Below, in pieces: positions 4,970-5,292 of a stretch of 5,292 nucleotides of DNA (position 1 is its first letter; every line of letters starts with the position of its first letter). A program made the translations under genes and the position numbers. The notes beneath the pieces were generated by a model. That model was not told where the DNA came from, searched no databases, and saw only the letters and a program-made list of their open reading frames with translations. The stretch lies in contig WFPZ01000298.1 of the NCBI GenBank assembly GCA_015487335.1, forward strand, positions 1 to 5,292, written 5' to 3'. Origin of the DNA: Paracoccaceae bacterium (GTDB lineage: Bacteria; Pseudomonadota; Alphaproteobacteria; Rhodobacterales; Rhodobacteraceae).

Positions 4970-5292
4970 ATGCCCAATACCATCTCCGCCACCGAGGCCC
5001 TTGCGCTGATGAAAAGGGGCGTTCTGAGCTCGGTCGATCTGGTTCAGGCCTGCCTGAACCGGATCGAGGAGACGGACGGGCAGATCAAGGCCTGGGCGCA
5101 TCTCGACCCCGAGCATGCCCTGGCCCAGGCCGCCGAGATGGACGAGATCCGGCGCAGCGGTCGCCCGGTGGGGCCGCTGCACGGCATCCCGGTGGGGCTG
5201 AAGGACGTCATCGACACCCGCGACTATCCCACCGAGCGCGGCACCCCCGTCTTCGAGGGGCGCCACACCAAGGACGATGCGGCCCTTGTCGA
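4970..5292 (+). CDS. Amidase-signature family hydrolase, N-terminal part
   Basis: The right window edge cuts this gene after 107 codons; full members usually have 450-500 residues. The visible part matches the N-terminus of GatA-like amidases: a helix ATEALALMKRGVLSSVDLV (7-25), a second helix with NRIEETDGQIKAW (30-42), and the diagnostic GPLHGIPVGLKDVIDT (68-83), whose Lys78 is the general base of the Ser-Ser-Lys triad. The two serines lie beyond the edge. These cytoplasmic enzymes hydrolyse amides, carbamoyl groups or cyclic amides. GatA itself is unlikely because no gatC or gatB is seen and the gene follows a transporter; a catabolic amidase acting on the imported compound is more plausible (inference). 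The start is set by the adjacent ribosome site. Confidence 0.9.
   Translation, partial: MPNTISATEALALMKRGVLSSVDLVQACLNRIEETDGQIKAWAHLDPEHALAQAAEMDEIRRSGRPVGPLHGIPVGLKDVIDTRDYPTERGTPVFEGRHTKDDAALV

Noticed and set aside
3385..4992. 535-codon open frame on the minus strand across dctM
   Set aside because: It is antisense to a clear permease gene. Its product is an unnatural His/Arg/Glu/Gln-rich sequence typical of the reverse complement of GC-biased codons.

Overview
The window is GC-rich alphaproteobacterial DNA. The best guess is the Rhodobacteraceae or close relatives. This rests on strong G/C third-position bias in every real gene, a TRAP-rich marine/soil type of gene content, and an intergenic element at 171-226 that resembles, from memory, a repeat found after genes throughout that family. 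The genus cannot be named from this sequence.

Layout: (1) 1-111 is the 3' end of a universal stress protein gene on the + strand. (2) 112-254 is a convergent gap carrying a very strong GC hairpin with a flanking repeat-like tag. (3) 255-1418 (possibly to 1433) on the - strand is a class I/II PLP-dependent aminotransferase. (4) 1419-1784 is a roughly 350-base divergent regulatory region. Its left part holds a candidate aminotransferase promoter embedded in a cluster of GTGAC half-sites and palindromes. Its right part holds terminator-like hairpins and an AT-rich, palindrome-rich stretch in front of the transporter operon. (5) 1785-4950 on the + strand is a complete tripartite TRAP transporter in the order periplasmic binding protein (dctP type, Tat signal), small membrane subunit (dctQ), large permease (dctM). 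A stable hairpin separates dctP from dctQ. (6) 4970 to the window end is the start of an amidase-signature hydrolase, 19 bases after dctM and so probably in the same operon.

Working model (inference): the TRAP system imports an organic anion using a sodium gradient, the amidase hydrolyses an amide bond in that compound or a derivative, and the divergent aminotransferase handles an amino or keto acid connected with it. The binding protein keeps the Gln, Arg and Glu positions used by TakP-type 2-oxoacid binders, but has Glu-Phe-Asn where TakP has Glu-Trp-Val, so its ligand is not safely predictable. No mobile element, CRISPR array, tRNA or rRNA was seen. The protein families are ordinary. The least explained part is the dense set of dyads in the divergent control region.
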